The translations under genes and the position numbers were made by a program. Under the pieces are notes generated by a model that worked only from the letters and a program-made list of their open reading frames with translations, had not been told where the DNA came from and made no database searches. From Cyanobacterium sp. HL-69 (GTDB lineage Bacteria > Cyanobacteriota > Cyanobacteriia > Cyanobacteriales > Cyanobacteriaceae), in contig CP024912.1 in the NCBI GenBank assembly GCA_002813895.1, forward strand, positions 2,531,836 through 2,595,835: a stretch of 64,000 nt of DNA, in the 5' to 3' direction. Positions 37,203 to 46,654 of this stretch are shown piece by piece; position 1 is the stretch's first letter, and each line of letters opens with the position of its first letter.

Positions 37203-37407
37203 AATTCTAGTTAAGTTTTCTTTATTTTTACGAGTTTTGACCCAAACATATTATTCTACACTAATTTATTGTTTTTAACTTTATTGTGGGTTATTTATTT
37301 TTATTTTTAGCTTTGAGCTTGGTCTTTCTTGTTGGAGAGGGGGAGAAGAAATTGATAATGGGTAGTGAATGGTGGATAATGTTAGGGGTTAATTAAGGGA
37401 AAAAAAG

Positions 37408-38685
37408 GTGGAAGCAGAGGGTTTATTGGATTTAGCGAAAAGCTGTGGTGTTGATGATGTGGAGGTGTATGAAGTGCGATCGCACTCTAAGCCCATTTCT
37501 TTTGAGGCGAACAAACTTAAGCAGATAGAAAGCTCTCAGGGCGGGGGTATGGCTTTACGACTATGGCGCAATGGTTGCCCCGGATTGGCGGTTGCCTACG
37601 GCGATTTTGATGGGGATGATTTGATTGATAAGGCTTTGGCTATCTCTGCTCTCAATGAGCCTGAAACCCCATCACTTAATGGTCAAAATCGTTTAATTTA
37701 TCCTGCTTCTGAGGTTAAGGCGGATATAAATATTTTAATGGAAGAAGGACGCAGGGCGATCGCCCTTTTACGGGAAGCACAACCCGAAATCCTCTGTAGC
37801 CTTAATTTGGAATGGGAAACCGAAACTACCACTATCATCAACTCCCGTGGTTTGCATTGCCAATATACCGACACCAGTTTAAGTGCCTCGGTGGGGGTGG
37901 AATGGGTAAGGGAAGATGACTTCCTCGCTATCTATGACGGTGTTTATGACAATCAAAAGCTAGATTTGAGCAAAATAATCAAAAGTATTCTCCAACGGCT
38001 AGAATGGGCAAAAAATCAGGGAACAATTGAATCTCGCCCTTTGCCCGTGTTGTTTACCCCCAATGCCGTTACCAGTCTTTGGGAAACAGTCAGTGATGCC
38101 CTAGATGGTAAGCGCATCGTTGATAAATCTTCCCCTTGGTATGATTGCCACGGCAAAAAAGTTATTTCCTCCGCCATTTCCACTGCTCAAAATCCCCATT
38201 TACAACCTTACTATTGCCCCTTTGATGACGAAGGCAGTGTGACTCAAAGTTACAAACTAATTGATGGGGGCAAGATAGCCAACTTCTACTGCGACAAAAA
38301 AAACTCTGAAAAATTGGGCATCAAAAACACGGGCAACGGCTTCCGCCCCAGTTTGGGTAGTTATCCCACCCCTAGCCTCGTTAATTTCGTAGTGGATGGT
38401 GGCAATACGCCCTTTGATAAATTGGTGGAAAGTATGGACTATGGTTTGATTGTGGATCAATTTTTGGGTAACGATGCAGATATTTCAGGGGATTTTTCCC
38501 TTAATGTGGATTTGGGTTATGTAGTAGAAAAGGGAGAGGTAATTGGTAGGGTAAAAGATACGATGATTTCTGGTAATATTTATCAGCTTTTAGAGCGAGT
38601 GAAAGATTTAGGTAACGATAATATGTGGAGTGGTTCTTGTTATACTCCTTCTATGGTGATTGATGGGGTATCGGTGACAAATTGA
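37408..38685 (+). CDS. TldD/PmbA family protein
   Basis: The 425-residue protein starts with GTG and has the PmbA/TldD pattern: VEVYEVRSHSKPISFEANKL, SVGVEWVREDDFLAIYDGVY, and the C-terminal GDFSLNVDLGYVVEKGEVIG. In E. coli TldD and TldE form a heterodimeric zinc protease; the zinc HExxxH motif belongs to TldD. I see no HExxxH here, so this is the PmbA/TldE-type non-catalytic partner. It is upstream of ribF with an 86-base gap. Confidence 0.85.
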   Translation: MEAEGLLDLAKSCGVDDVEVYEVRSHSKPISFEANKLKQIESSQGGGMALRLWRNGCPGLAVAYGDFDGDDLIDKALAISALNEPETPSLNGQNRLIYPASEVKADINILMEEGRRAIALLREAQPEILCSLNLEWETETTTIINSRGLHCQYTDTSLSASVGVEWVREDDFLAIYDGVYDNQKLDLSKIIKSILQRLEWAKNQGTIESRPLPVLFTPNAVTSLWETVSDALDGKRIVDKSSPWYDCHGKKVISSAISTAQNPHLQPYYCPFDDEGSVTQSYKLIDGGKIANFYCDKKNSEKLGIKNTGNGFRPSLGSYPTPSLVNFVVDGGNTPFDKLVESMDYGLIVDQFLGNDADISGDFSLNVDLGYVVEKGEVIGRVKDTMISGNIYQLLERVKDLGNDNMWSGSCYTPSMVIDGVSVTN

Positions 38686-38755
38686 CAATACACCATTAAC
38701 CATAGAAAATTAAGACATATTAAGATTTTTCCGTTGATGATTAACTCTTACCGTT

Positions 38756-38791
38756 AGTTATCAATTATCCATTGTCAATTATCAATTATTC
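38756..38791. repeat. Degenerate TTATCAATTATCCATTG repeats
   Basis: Repeated ATTATCAATT and ATTATCCATT-like units lie just before ribF, of the same type as those at 10270 and 46620. Confidence 0.6.
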
Positions 38792-38804
38792 ACACCTGTT
38801 TTCA

Positions 38805-39740
38805 GTGACAATTCTTGTAACTTCTTCCCTAGAAAATATTATCACACCAAATGCGATCGCCCTTGGCAATTTTGATGGACTTCATCGAGGACATCAGAGG
38901 GTGATAAATTCAATATTTAAAATTAATAATCCAGACATCTATCCTACCCTTGTTACCTTTACTCCCCATCCCCAAGAGTATTTTACAGGGAAGAAAAAAC
39001 AACTTTTAACTCCCATTCCTGAGAAGGCGAAATTATTAGAAAAAATGGGGGTAAAACAATTAATATTATTACCTTTTGATCGAGAATTAGCTACTCTTTC
39101 AGCGAGGGCATTTGTTAAGGATATTTTGGTAGAAAAAATAAACGCAAAATATATCAGTATTGGTTCAGATTTTCGTTTCGGCTATCAACGGCAAGGGGAT
39201 GCCCATAAGTTACAGGAATTAACGGCAGAAAATAATATTTATGTCAATATTACCGCTGAGGAAAAAATTGATATTAATGATAGTTTTACGAGGATTAGTA
39301 GTTCAGATATTAGAAGGGCTTTAGGGGAAGGAAATTTATCTTTAGCACAAGGAATGTTAGGACGAAAATATACTCTCAAAGGAAAGGTTGTAAAAGGGCA
39401 ACAATTAGGAAGAAAAATTGGTTTTCCTACGGCAAATTTAGATATAGATAAACAAAAGTTTCTCCCAAAAAAAGGAGTTTATAAAGTTATAGTAAACCAA
39501 AATAATATCTATGATAACCAATTATTAGGAGTAATGAATATAGGCGATCGCCCTACAGTTGATGGCACAAAAACCACCGTGGAAGTTCACATTTTGAATT
39601 GGGAAGGGGATTTATATAATAAAGTTTTAGAAGTAGAATTATTGAAGTTTTTGCGACCAGAAAGAAAGTTTAACTCCCTTGATGAATTGAAGGCACAAAT
39701 TGCGAGCGATTGTGAGCTATCATTTAGTAATGGGGAGTAA
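38805..39740 (+). CDS. ribF: Bifunctional riboflavin kinase/FAD synthetase
   Basis: RibF makes FMN and FAD. I take the GTG at 38805 (MTILVTSSLENIITPNAIAL) because the TTG at 38772 lies within repeat DNA. The FAD-synthetase half has ALGNFDGLHRGHQRVINSIF and SIGSDFRFGYQRQGD; the kinase half has GRKIGFPTANLDI and GVMNIGDRPTVDG. Size and motif order fit. Start choice is uncertain. Confidence 0.93.
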   Translation: MTILVTSSLENIITPNAIALGNFDGLHRGHQRVINSIFKINNPDIYPTLVTFTPHPQEYFTGKKKQLLTPIPEKAKLLEKMGVKQLILLPFDRELATLSARAFVKDILVEKINAKYISIGSDFRFGYQRQGDAHKLQELTAENNIYVNITAEEKIDINDSFTRISSSDIRRALGEGNLSLAQGMLGRKYTLKGKVVKGQQLGRKIGFPTANLDIDKQKFLPKKGVYKVIVNQNNIYDNQLLGVMNIGDRPTVDGTKTTVEVHILNWEGDLYNKVLEVELLKFLRPERKFNSLDELKAQIASDCELSFSNGE

Positions 39741-39758
39741 CATAATTTTTAATACTTA

Positions 39759-40064
39759 ATGATAGATATTATTATGAGAATTTCCTTTGGTTTTTTTATA
39801 ATCTCACTGTTATCTATTCCCGCAGCTTATTTTTTCAAGAATTGGTTAATTAAAAAACTATCAATTAATAAACAATATTATCTATCCACTGATAGTGATA
39901 ATTACATTCCCATTAATGCTTCTCATCATCAGCTGATGGATAATTGTAACGTTGAAACTATGTCAACAAATGATTATTGTGGAGGCGATGGCGATTTAAG
40001 TGATTATGTAAATATAGATTTGGGAGGTATTGATATAGATTTTGGTGGTGGGGGTGATTTTTAA
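39759..40064 (+). CDS. Small membrane protein with acidic glycine-rich tail
   Basis: The 101-residue protein has one N-terminal helix (about residues 5-28) and a tail rich in Gly and Asp (GGIDIDFGGGGDF). Two Cys lie in the middle (DNCNVE and YCGGDGD). I recognise no family. The gene follows ribF by 18 bases and may be co-transcribed. The acidic tail suggests cation binding, which is only inference. Confidence 0.5.
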   Translation: MIDIIMRISFGFFIISLLSIPAAYFFKNWLIKKLSINKQYYLSTDSDNYIPINASHHQLMDNCNVETMSTNDYCGGDGDLSDYVNIDLGGIDIDFGGGGDF

Positions 40065-40160
40065 TTAGATTTTGGGCATTGCTGATTTTAGACACGAAAC
40101 ACTATTGAATTATATCAAGTCCCCTTGACCACTTACAAATTAGCAATATCAATATCTTAG

Positions 40161-40208
40161 TTCAATTTATTGAACGAATTACCGTTAGCCGTGTAATTCA
40201 TTACACGG
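40161..40208. repeat. Two adjacent palindromes before IS630
   Basis: TTCAAT-TT-ATTGAA (40161-40174) and CCGTGTAAT-TC-ATTACACGG (40189-40208) lie 15 bases apart, about 55 bases before the IS630 left end. No U-tract follows either one. Confidence 0.65.
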
Positions 40209-40339
40209 TCGGGTAACTGTGAAGATACAATCTATTTATAACGAATTATCCAAACTTAATATTATAGTCACTTTACTTAAGTATGAACCAATCAAGGGTA
40301 AAATAATGGATGAAGTAATTATTTTTATATTTAAGTATA

Positions 40340-40681
40340 ATGCCCCATGATATAGAATTAAGACAAAAAGTAATTGACTATGTAGAAAATAGAGGTAACG
40401 TAACAAAAGCATCGAGAATATTTGGAATATCAAGAGCATCAATATATAGATGGTTGAATAGAAAAGATTTAAGACCAACAGTGGTCAAAACTCGTCAAAG
40501 AAAATTAGATAAATCAGCACTATATGAAGATGTAGTGAAAAATCCAGATGATAAATTAATAGATAGAGCGAAAAAATTTGGAGTAACAATGTCAGCAATA
40601 TCTCATGCATTCAAAAAAATGAACATAACAAGAAAAAAAAACAGTTACGTTATAGAGAAAGAAATAGAAAACAAAGAATAG
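40340..40681 (+). CDS. IS630 transposase N-terminal part (frame 1)
   Basis: The 113-residue frame has the helix-turn-helix DNA-binding part: HDIELRQKVIDYVENRGNVT, FGISRASIYRWLNRKDLRP and the second helix pair AKKFGVTMSAISHAFKKMNI. It ends soon after an A9 run. Residues KQLRYRERNRKQRIEYLQKL continue in the -1 frame into the second part. A programmed -1 frameshift on the run would give the full transposase, as in other IS630 elements. Confidence 0.85.
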   Translation: MPHDIELRQKVIDYVENRGNVTKASRIFGISRASIYRWLNRKDLRPTVVKTRQRKLDKSALYEDVVKNPDDKLIDRAKKFGVTMSAISHAFKKMNITRKKNSYVIEKEIENKE

Positions 40682-40731
40682 AATACTTACAAAAATTAAG
40701 AGAATTAGTCAAAAAATACGGAAGTAAGAGT

Positions 40732-41187
40732 ATGGTATTTATTGATGAGTCAGGATTTGAGGAAATAAGTACTTGCATTTATGGGTGGTCAAAAAAAGGA
40801 AAAAAAATTTATGATGAGAAACAAGGAAAACGAGGAAAAAGAGAAAATTTAGTAGCAGGAAGAAGAAAGAAAGAAAAAGATTTTATTGCTCCAATGATCT
40901 TTACAGGAAGTTTAAATGCAGAAAGTGTTGAATCATGGCTAAAAATGTATTTATTACCATCACTAAAACAATTTTCAATACTAATAATGGATAATGCACC
41001 AATCCACCGAAAAAATATGATAAAAGAATTAGTAGAAGAAGCAGGTCATCTAGTAATGTTTTTACCAACTTATTCACCAGATTTAAATGATATTGAACAC
41101 GATTTTAGTGCTTTAAAAAGAGCAAAAATGTATAGCAATAGTACAATAACTTTATATGAAATAATTTATAATTATTGTACTAGCTAA
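40732..41187 (+). CDS. IS630 transposase catalytic part (frame 2)
   Basis: The catalytic core has the DDE residues: Asp in MVFIDESGFE, Asp in LIMDNAPIHRK, and Glu in SPDLNDIEHDFSALKR. The 151-residue stretch is only the part from the first ATG; true translation would start upstream by frameshifting from the first frame. The end carries the family tail TLYEIIYNYCTS. Confidence 0.85.
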   Translation: MVFIDESGFEEISTCIYGWSKKGKKIYDEKQGKRGKRENLVAGRRKKEKDFIAPMIFTGSLNAESVESWLKMYLLPSLKQFSILIMDNAPIHRKNMIKELVEEAGHLVMFLPTYSPDLNDIEHDFSALKRAKMYSNSTITLYEIIYNYCTS

Positions 41188-41216
41188 ATGTCTCAGTCTT
41201 ATTTTGATTGACTATA

Positions 41217-41447
41217 AGTGTTGCCTGATTTGTTCAGCTATATCCATTGCCATAATTGCGTTTCATTTTTACTATCTTTTTATTTTGCCACTTTCCATTT
41301 TTTCTTACTATTAATTAATTTCATAACTCCTTATAATCAAAAGATTACATATACTACAATTTACTTTTCTTAATTTTGAGTCATCTTTTATTTTAAAGTA
41401 ACAAATAATCGGGCGATCGCATATAGAGAAAGACTTTTAGAGTTTAG
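41217..41447. other. Spacer between IS630 and IS982 remnant
   Basis: AT-rich DNA with no gene. It contains a HIP1 site at about 41412. No inverted end of an IS982 is visible, which suggests the left end of that element was lost. Confidence 0.4.
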
Positions 41448-42261
41448 CAATTTCAAAGATTATCGGAGACTGACAAAAGAGGGATAAGAGCAAAAAGTCT
41501 TTGTTTAAGCGAATCGGATGACCATTTTGATTGCTTTTCATCAAAACAGTTATCGTAATTTCAAACATTTTTATCTCAATCATGTTCAGCAATATTGGAG
41601 ATCAGCTTTTCCCAAACTTCCCAGTTATAACCGATTTATTGAATGGATACCATCAACCCTAATGCCTCTTTGTGTATATCTCAAACATTGTTTTGGTCGT
41701 TGTACAGGTATTAGTTTTATTGATTCAACCAAAATTCAAGTTTGTCATAATCGACGCATTTCAAGGCATAAAGTTTTTCAAGATTTAGCCGCGCGAGGAA
41801 AAACCTCCGTGGATTGGTTTTATGGTTTTAAACTTCATTTAGTTGTCAATGAATTGGGGGAAATTCTCAATATGAGTTTAACCCCGGGTAATGTAGATAA
41901 CCGAAAACCCGTTACTGAACTCCTAGAAACACTTTGGGGTAAAGTATTTGGAGATCGAGGTTATGTCTCGGCTAAACTAGCCACAGAGTTACTTGAAGAA
42001 TATGGCATTGAATTTTTTGCTAAACCTAAGCGTAATATGAAAAACAAACTCATGAAACTCCATGACAAGTTACTTTCTCGTAAGAGGTCTATTGTGGAAA
42101 ATGTTTATGATCAACTCAAAAATATTTCACAAATAGAACATTCTCGTCATCGCTCACCTGTCAATTTTTGTGCCAACCTTCTTTGTGGATTAATTGCATA
42201 CTGTCATAAACCCAAGAAACCTACGCTTCATTTAGACTGGCTTTTACCTCAATCTGCTTAA
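41448..42261 (+). pseudogene. IS982-family transposase, frameshifted and lacking 5' end
   Basis: The 247-residue frame from ATG 41518 has the IS982 core: [20 protein letters not shown] with the first Asp, [16 protein letters not shown] with the second, and [20 protein letters not shown] with the Glu. The normal N-terminus (about 45 residues) continues upstream in another frame (KSLCLSE, near 41490-41512) and breaks against the ATG frame at about 41513. CCCGAACTCAGGTT just after the stop resembles a right terminal sequence, but no left copy is seen. Confidence 0.75.
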
Positions 42262-42618
42262 CCCGAACTCAGGTTAGTTATGTTAAACCTCATAATATCG
42301 ATACTACAAAATTTATTTTCTTCTCAGAAAACTTTAGATTTATTTTATATTTTTTATTAAAATTTTTGTTAGAATCGGCGTACATTTTTACAGAATATAG
42401 TAGTTTTAAATAACGTATAATCATCAAAATTACCATGGGTATTATGATACACTCATTTACCCAATACATTTTGTCGTTTTCATATAAACACTTAAAAAAT
42501 TTCTTCACAATAAAAAAGACCACGTAAAAAAATAAAAAGAGAAAATTATTAAACATAAAATCAGCTCTATATTCTGAGTAATAAATAATTATTTTCCAAT
42601 TTATCGGAGGGGTTTATT
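42262..42618. other. AT-rich leader of the methyltransferase
   Basis: This 357-base stretch holds no gene; the antisense ORF at 42290-42556 is mostly AT-rich chance. A strong ribosome-binding site (GGAGG) sits at about 42606-42610 for the next gene. Confidence 0.45.
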
Positions 42619-43737
42619 ATGACTTCTATGGCTGACATAAACAATCAATTTGTTTCTATCGAATTCAAAAAGATCGAGACTAACTACCATAAGAATAAAT
42701 TTCTAGTTCAATGTTTTAACACCATGCAAATGGCGGCGTGTGAAAGTTATATTAATGGATTAGAGATACCTGATTTTTTAGTCAAGTCAAATTTAGATAC
42801 AATTATTCCTATTTGTTATCGAGAGTATCCTTTTTTATTAATCCCCTATGAATGGTTATTAAAAGAGAGCGAATACTTAGCTGAAAAATCCCATGAATTG
42901 ATGGAAACTCAATATAACTTACCCAAAGAATTATTTAAAGTTATGCTAGGGGAAAGTCAATTAATGTATCCCAAATACACCATGGCATTATGGCAAAAAG
43001 GAGCAACAAATCTGGAACAAGCACAAACAGATATGTTGGATGATCTTATTACTAAAGCTCAAATAAAAGACGGAGATCATATCTTAGATATTGGATGTGG
43101 TTTTGGCAGTGCTTTACATTATATTCTTTCAAAATTTCCTAACTGCCAAGTAACAGGATTAAATCTAAGTAAAGAACATTGTCAGTATATTCGTAATAAA
43201 ATAAAAGATGATCAAAGTTATTTTAGTTCGGATTGTTTTACCTTAATTGAAGGTGATTTTAATACCATTAATTTTGAACAAAAATTTGATAAAATTATTA
43301 GCTTAGGAGTGTTTGAACATATAGGAAACCTAACTAATAGTTTTAAAAAAGTATCATCTTTACTTACAGATAAAGGTCAATTTTTACTACATATTATTGC
43401 CATTAAACTTCCCCATAGTATCTCGAGTGTCTTTCTTGAAAAGTATATTTTTCCACGCTTTAGAGTGTGGGGTTATGAAAATGTACCGTTATATAATCAA
43501 GACCTTAAAACCGTTGATAAATGGTTTATGAATGGCTCAAATTATTCTAAAACATTAGTAACATGGTTGCGTAACTTTGATAATAACCAAGAATATCTTA
43601 AAACCCTTAACTATGACATGGATTATAGTCGTTTTCGCAGAATGTGGCGGTTATATTTGATATGGTGTATTGCTTATTTTGATGCTTGTAATGGGGAAGT
43701 TTTGGGTAATGGGCAGTATTTGATGACTAAAGCCTAA
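42619..43737 (+). CDS. CFA-synthase-like SAM methyltransferase
   Basis: The 372-residue protein has a 140-residue helical N-terminus and a class I methyltransferase domain. SAM motif I is ILDIGCGFGSALHYI, and motifs II and III are around GDFNTINFEQKFDKIISLG with VFEHIGN. The RFRVWGYENVPL and DYSRFRRMWRLYLIWCIAYF segments match the cyclopropane-fatty-acid synthase/coclaurine N-methyltransferase group. The substrate is unknown (lipid or small amine). A strong ribosome-binding site and the IS-flanked position suggest acquisition. Confidence 0.8.
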   Translation: MTSMADINNQFVSIEFKKIETNYHKNKFLVQCFNTMQMAACESYINGLEIPDFLVKSNLDTIIPICYREYPFLLIPYEWLLKESEYLAEKSHELMETQYNLPKELFKVMLGESQLMYPKYTMALWQKGATNLEQAQTDMLDDLITKAQIKDGDHILDIGCGFGSALHYILSKFPNCQVTGLNLSKEHCQYIRNKIKDDQSYFSSDCFTLIEGDFNTINFEQKFDKIISLGVFEHIGNLTNSFKKVSSLLTDKGQFLLHIIAIKLPHSISSVFLEKYIFPRFRVWGYENVPLYNQDLKTVDKWFMNGSNYSKTLVTWLRNFDNNQEYLKTLNYDMDYSRFRRMWRLYLIWCIAYFDACNGEVLGNGQYLMTKA

Positions 43738-43795
43738 TCGAGCTACAACAAAATCATCATAACTTTTTTTCTTAGTAATTTTTCTACTGTTTTAT

Positions 43796-44368
43796 TTACC
43801 AAATTAATTCCAAATTTAAGGTAAAGTTTATTAAAATATATTCTCCTAACAAATTACTAGGATTATCTAATATTTCAGTATTTTGATTCTCTCGATAAAT
43901 TTCTACTTGTCTATCTTTCCGATTAATTAACCATCCTAATTTTGCTCCATTTTCCATATATTCTTTCATCTTCTCTTGGGTAGTTTTTAAGCTATCACTA
44001 GGAGACATTAATTCGATGACAAAGTCAGGGCAAATATGGGCAAACTTTTCTTTTTCTGTATCGGGAATTGATTGCCATTTTTTAAGGGAAATCCAAGAAG
44101 CATCGGGAGATCTAATGGCGCCATTTGGTAATATAAAACCAGCGGAAGAATCAAAAACTATGCCTGAATTTTCTTGATTATTCCATAACCACAACTGAGC
44201 AATAATTCCAGCATTTCTATTACTGCTAATATCTCCTACGGGAGTCATAATAACTAAATCTCCTTGATTATTTTTTTCAAATCTAATATTACGGTTATTG
44301 AGGCATAGTTGATAAAATTGGTCATCGCTAATATTTAATGATTGACAGTCAATGGTTAGGGTTGTCAT
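43796..44368 (-). CDS. Uma2 family (DUF820) endonuclease-like protein, copy 1
   Basis: The 190-residue protein has the PD-(D/E)xK-like fold of Uma2/DUF820: SPDASWISLKKWQSI, CPDFVIELMSPSDSLKTTQE and KMKEYMENGAKLGWLINRKD. These proteins are numerous in cyanobacteria and are assumed nucleases of uncertain function. It faces away from the second copy, which starts 198 bases away on the other strand. Confidence 0.85.
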   Translation of the reverse strand: MTTLTIDCQSLNISDDQFYQLCLNNRNIRFEKNNQGDLVIMTPVGDISSNRNAGIIAQLWLWNNQENSGIVFDSSAGFILPNGAIRSPDASWISLKKWQSIPDTEKEKFAHICPDFVIELMSPSDSLKTTQEKMKEYMENGAKLGWLINRKDRQVEIYRENQNTEILDNPSNLLGEYILINFTLNLELIW

Positions 44369-44566
44369 GGCTATTAATCTATGTTTTTAATAAGTTTATT
44401 TTAGAAAAATTTTTATTAGACTTTTTTTTCCCTCATCTTTTATTTCTTTTTTAGAGAAAAAGAGGATCATTTTTCACTTTTTATCTAGGAGTGTCATATT
44501 TGACCATGGGAAAATAATATTAGTTCTATAATAATTCTATGGTAAGTATTTTACAGGGTAGAACTT

Positions 44567-45130
44567 ATGGTTACTCTCATTGGTAATAAAACTGTCAGTT
44601 TAGAGGAGTTTCTACAACTGCCTGAGACTAAACCTGCACAGGAATTTTTTGATCATAAAATTATTAGTAAACCGATGCCTCAAGGAAAACATAGTATTAT
44701 TCAAGTTGAATTGGCTACAGCTATTAATTCAATTCTTAAGCCTAAAAAAATTGGTTTTGCTTTTCCTGAGTTGAGGTGTACTTTTGGGGGTAAATCTATT
44801 GTGCCTAATATTGTGGTGTTGACTTATGATCATATTCCATGGGATGATAATGGGGATATTGGGAATGTGGTGAGTATCGCCCCTGATTGGATGATTGAGA
44901 TACTTTCCCCTGAACAAAGTCAGAGTTTGATTATCAAGAAAATATTGCGTTGCCTTGAAGATGGATGTCAGTTAGCATGGATAATTGATCCTGAACATAA
45001 GACTATTTTTGCTTACTATCCTCAGAAAGTGAAGGCTTTTGATGTGGATGATGATGTTTTACCTGTGCCAGATTTTGCTTTAGATTTGAGGTTAACGGTA
45101 GGGGATATTTTTAGTTGGTTGAATTTCTAA
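44567..45130 (+). CDS. Uma2 family (DUF820) endonuclease-like protein, copy 2
   Basis: The 187-residue protein has RCTFGGKSIVPNIVVLTYDH, IAPDWMIEILSPEQSQSLII and RCLEDGCQLAWIIDPEH, the Uma2 catalytic pattern. It is only distantly alike copy 1, so it is not a recent duplicate. It converges with the DUF212 gene, ending two bases before it. Confidence 0.85.
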   Translation: MVTLIGNKTVSLEEFLQLPETKPAQEFFDHKIISKPMPQGKHSIIQVELATAINSILKPKKIGFAFPELRCTFGGKSIVPNIVVLTYDHIPWDDNGDIGNVVSIAPDWMIEILSPEQSQSLIIKKILRCLEDGCQLAWIIDPEHKTIFAYYPQKVKAFDVDDDVLPVPDFALDLRLTVGDIFSWLNF

Positions 45131-45132
45131 GA

Positions 45133-45585
45133 TTAAACGAGGGGAAGGAAAATGGCAGAGCTTAAAATTCCCAAAATTAAACCGACTACTACCTGAAAAG
45201 GGGTGTGCCCCAGTAATTCTTTGAGTCTTTCTTCGTTAAAATCTTCGTTGTTAATCATTCCTTCCATGATTTGGTTTAATACCTTTGCTTGTTTTCCTGC
45301 GGCTTGACGCACTCCTGCGGCATCATACATGACGATTCCTGCAAAAATAGAGGCGATCGCAAATTCGGACGATGACCACCCCAAAGTTTGTCCTACACCC
45401 GTGGCTAAAGACCCTACAAGGGCAGAGTGAGCGCTAGGCATACCCCCTGTACTAACGATATAGCGAAAGCTAAATTTGCGGTTATGGACGGTATCTACCG
45501 TAACTTTGATGATTTGGGAAAGAATACAGGCTAAAAGAGGAATTACAATTAACTTGTTACCTAGAACTTCATTCATTATCTGCAT
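45133..45585 (-). CDS. DUF212 divergent PAP2-family membrane protein
   Basis: The 150-residue protein shows the family pattern VSTGGMPSAHSALVGSLATG with the phosphatase-like Ser-His pair and VMYDAAGVRQAAGKQAKVLN. Several membrane segments are present. The acid phosphatase motifs are reduced relative to true PAP2 enzymes. It is 13 bases after the GGPP synthase gene, so the pair may act on prenyl pyrophosphates (inference). Confidence 0.85.
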   Translation of the reverse strand: MQIMNEVLGNKLIVIPLLACILSQIIKVTVDTVHNRKFSFRYIVSTGGMPSAHSALVGSLATGVGQTLGWSSSEFAIASIFAGIVMYDAAGVRQAAGKQAKVLNQIMEGMINNEDFNEERLKELLGHTPFQVVVGLILGILSSAIFLPLV

Positions 45586-45598
45586 TGTTTATACCCTC

Positions 45599-46483
45599 TT
45601 AATTTTTTCTATTAACAATAAACTCTGCCAAAGCTTTTAATGGTTGGGCTTTTTCTCCATATACCGCCAACTGTGCGATCGCACTTTCCACCAACTCATC
45701 AGCCTTAGCCTTAGACTCCTCTAAGCCCCATAACTTGGGATAAGTAGCCTTGTCAGCAGAAATATCCTTTCCCGCCGTCTTACCCAACTCCTCACTAGTG
45801 GCAGTTACATCTAAAATATCATCAATAATTTGAAACGCTAAACCGATATTTTTTGCATAGATAGAAAGCCGCTCTAAATCCTCTTGGTTTGCCCCTGCCA
45901 AAATCGCCCCAGAAGTTACACAGGCTTCTAATAAAGCCCCCGTTTTGTGAATATGGATAAAACTAAGCATCTCCGCCGTCACATCAGTCTTACCCTCGCA
46001 CTCCAAATCCATCACCTGCCCCCCAACTAAACCTTGGGCGCCCACCGCCCTAGTTAAAACCTTAATCACCTCCAACACATTCTCAGGAGGTACCCCCTTA
46101 GTTTTCCTCGCCACATACTCAAAAGCATAGGTTAACAATCCATCCCCTGCCAAAACCGCAATATCTTCCCCATACACCTTATGATTAGTCAACTTACCCC
46201 GACGATAATCATCATTATCCATCGCGGGTAAATCATCATGGATTAAAGACATAGTATGAATCATTTCCAAAGCACAAGCAGAAGGAATCGCAATATCATC
46301 ATTACCCCCCATCAACTCACAAGTAGCCAAACACAAAATAGGGCGCAATCTCTTGCCCCCTGCCAACAAAGAATAACGCATCGATTCATAAATCTTTTCA
46401 GGCTTACCCATAGGCAAAGACTCATCCAAAGACTTTTCCACCAACTTTTGTTTCTCTTTCAAATAGCTTTGTAAATCAAACAC
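45599..46483 (-). CDS. crtE: Geranylgeranyl/farnesyl diphosphate synthase
   Basis: The 294-residue prenyl synthase has the first Asp-rich motif [18 protein letters not shown] and the second [19 protein letters not shown]. It starts [20 protein letters not shown]. It supplies C20 precursor for carotenoids, chlorophyll and quinone tails. Chain length specificity (FPP or GGPP) is inferred from the family, not proven. Confidence 0.9.
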   Translation of the reverse strand: MFDLQSYLKEKQKLVEKSLDESLPMGKPEKIYESMRYSLLAGGKRLRPILCLATCELMGGNDDIAIPSACALEMIHTMSLIHDDLPAMDNDDYRRGKLTNHKVYGEDIAVLAGDGLLTYAFEYVARKTKGVPPENVLEVIKVLTRAVGAQGLVGGQVMDLECEGKTDVTAEMLSFIHIHKTGALLEACVTSGAILAGANQEDLERLSIYAKNIGLAFQIIDDILDVTATSEELGKTAGKDISADKATYPKLWGLEESKAKADELVESAIAQLAVYGEKAQPLKALAEFIVNRKN

Positions 46484-46619
46484 AGAATTTTACTTTCCTC
46501 TACTTGCCTTTATTTCTAATCTTTTGGAATATAATCTCTTAGTAGATATACCAGATATTATTATCAATCATCATTGACCATTAGGCAATAAAAAATAGAG
46601 CATAAAAATTTAATTATCA

Positions 46620-46654
46620 ACTATCCATTATCCATTATCCATTATCCATTATTT
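46620..46654. repeat. CCATTAT heptamer array
   Basis: At least four tandem CCATTAT heptamers precede the kinase stop on the plus strand. The same unit occurs at 10270-10308. These heptamers are a known class of cyanobacterial short tandem repeats. Confidence 0.8.

Larger units (their letters stand above)
40263..41216 (+). mobile_element. IS630-family element with recognisable ends
   Basis: Imperfect inverted ends begin TATAGTCA at both termini (40263-40270 and the reverse complement at 41209-41216). The outer TA on each side matches the TA target duplication of the family. The 954-base size and the interior two-frame transposase fit IS630. It has no passenger gene. The copy appears recent or intact enough to move, since neither transposase part has stops other than the frame break. 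Confidence 0.8.

Noticed and set aside
38772..38804. TTG start for ribF
   Set aside because: It lies inside the repeat DNA and adds residues foreign to the family; GTG at 38805 gives the usual N-terminus.
42290..42556. 88-residue minus-strand ORF
   Set aside because: AT-rich random frame (Phe/Lys/Asn) in the methyltransferase leader, without a ribosome-binding site or homology-like motif.
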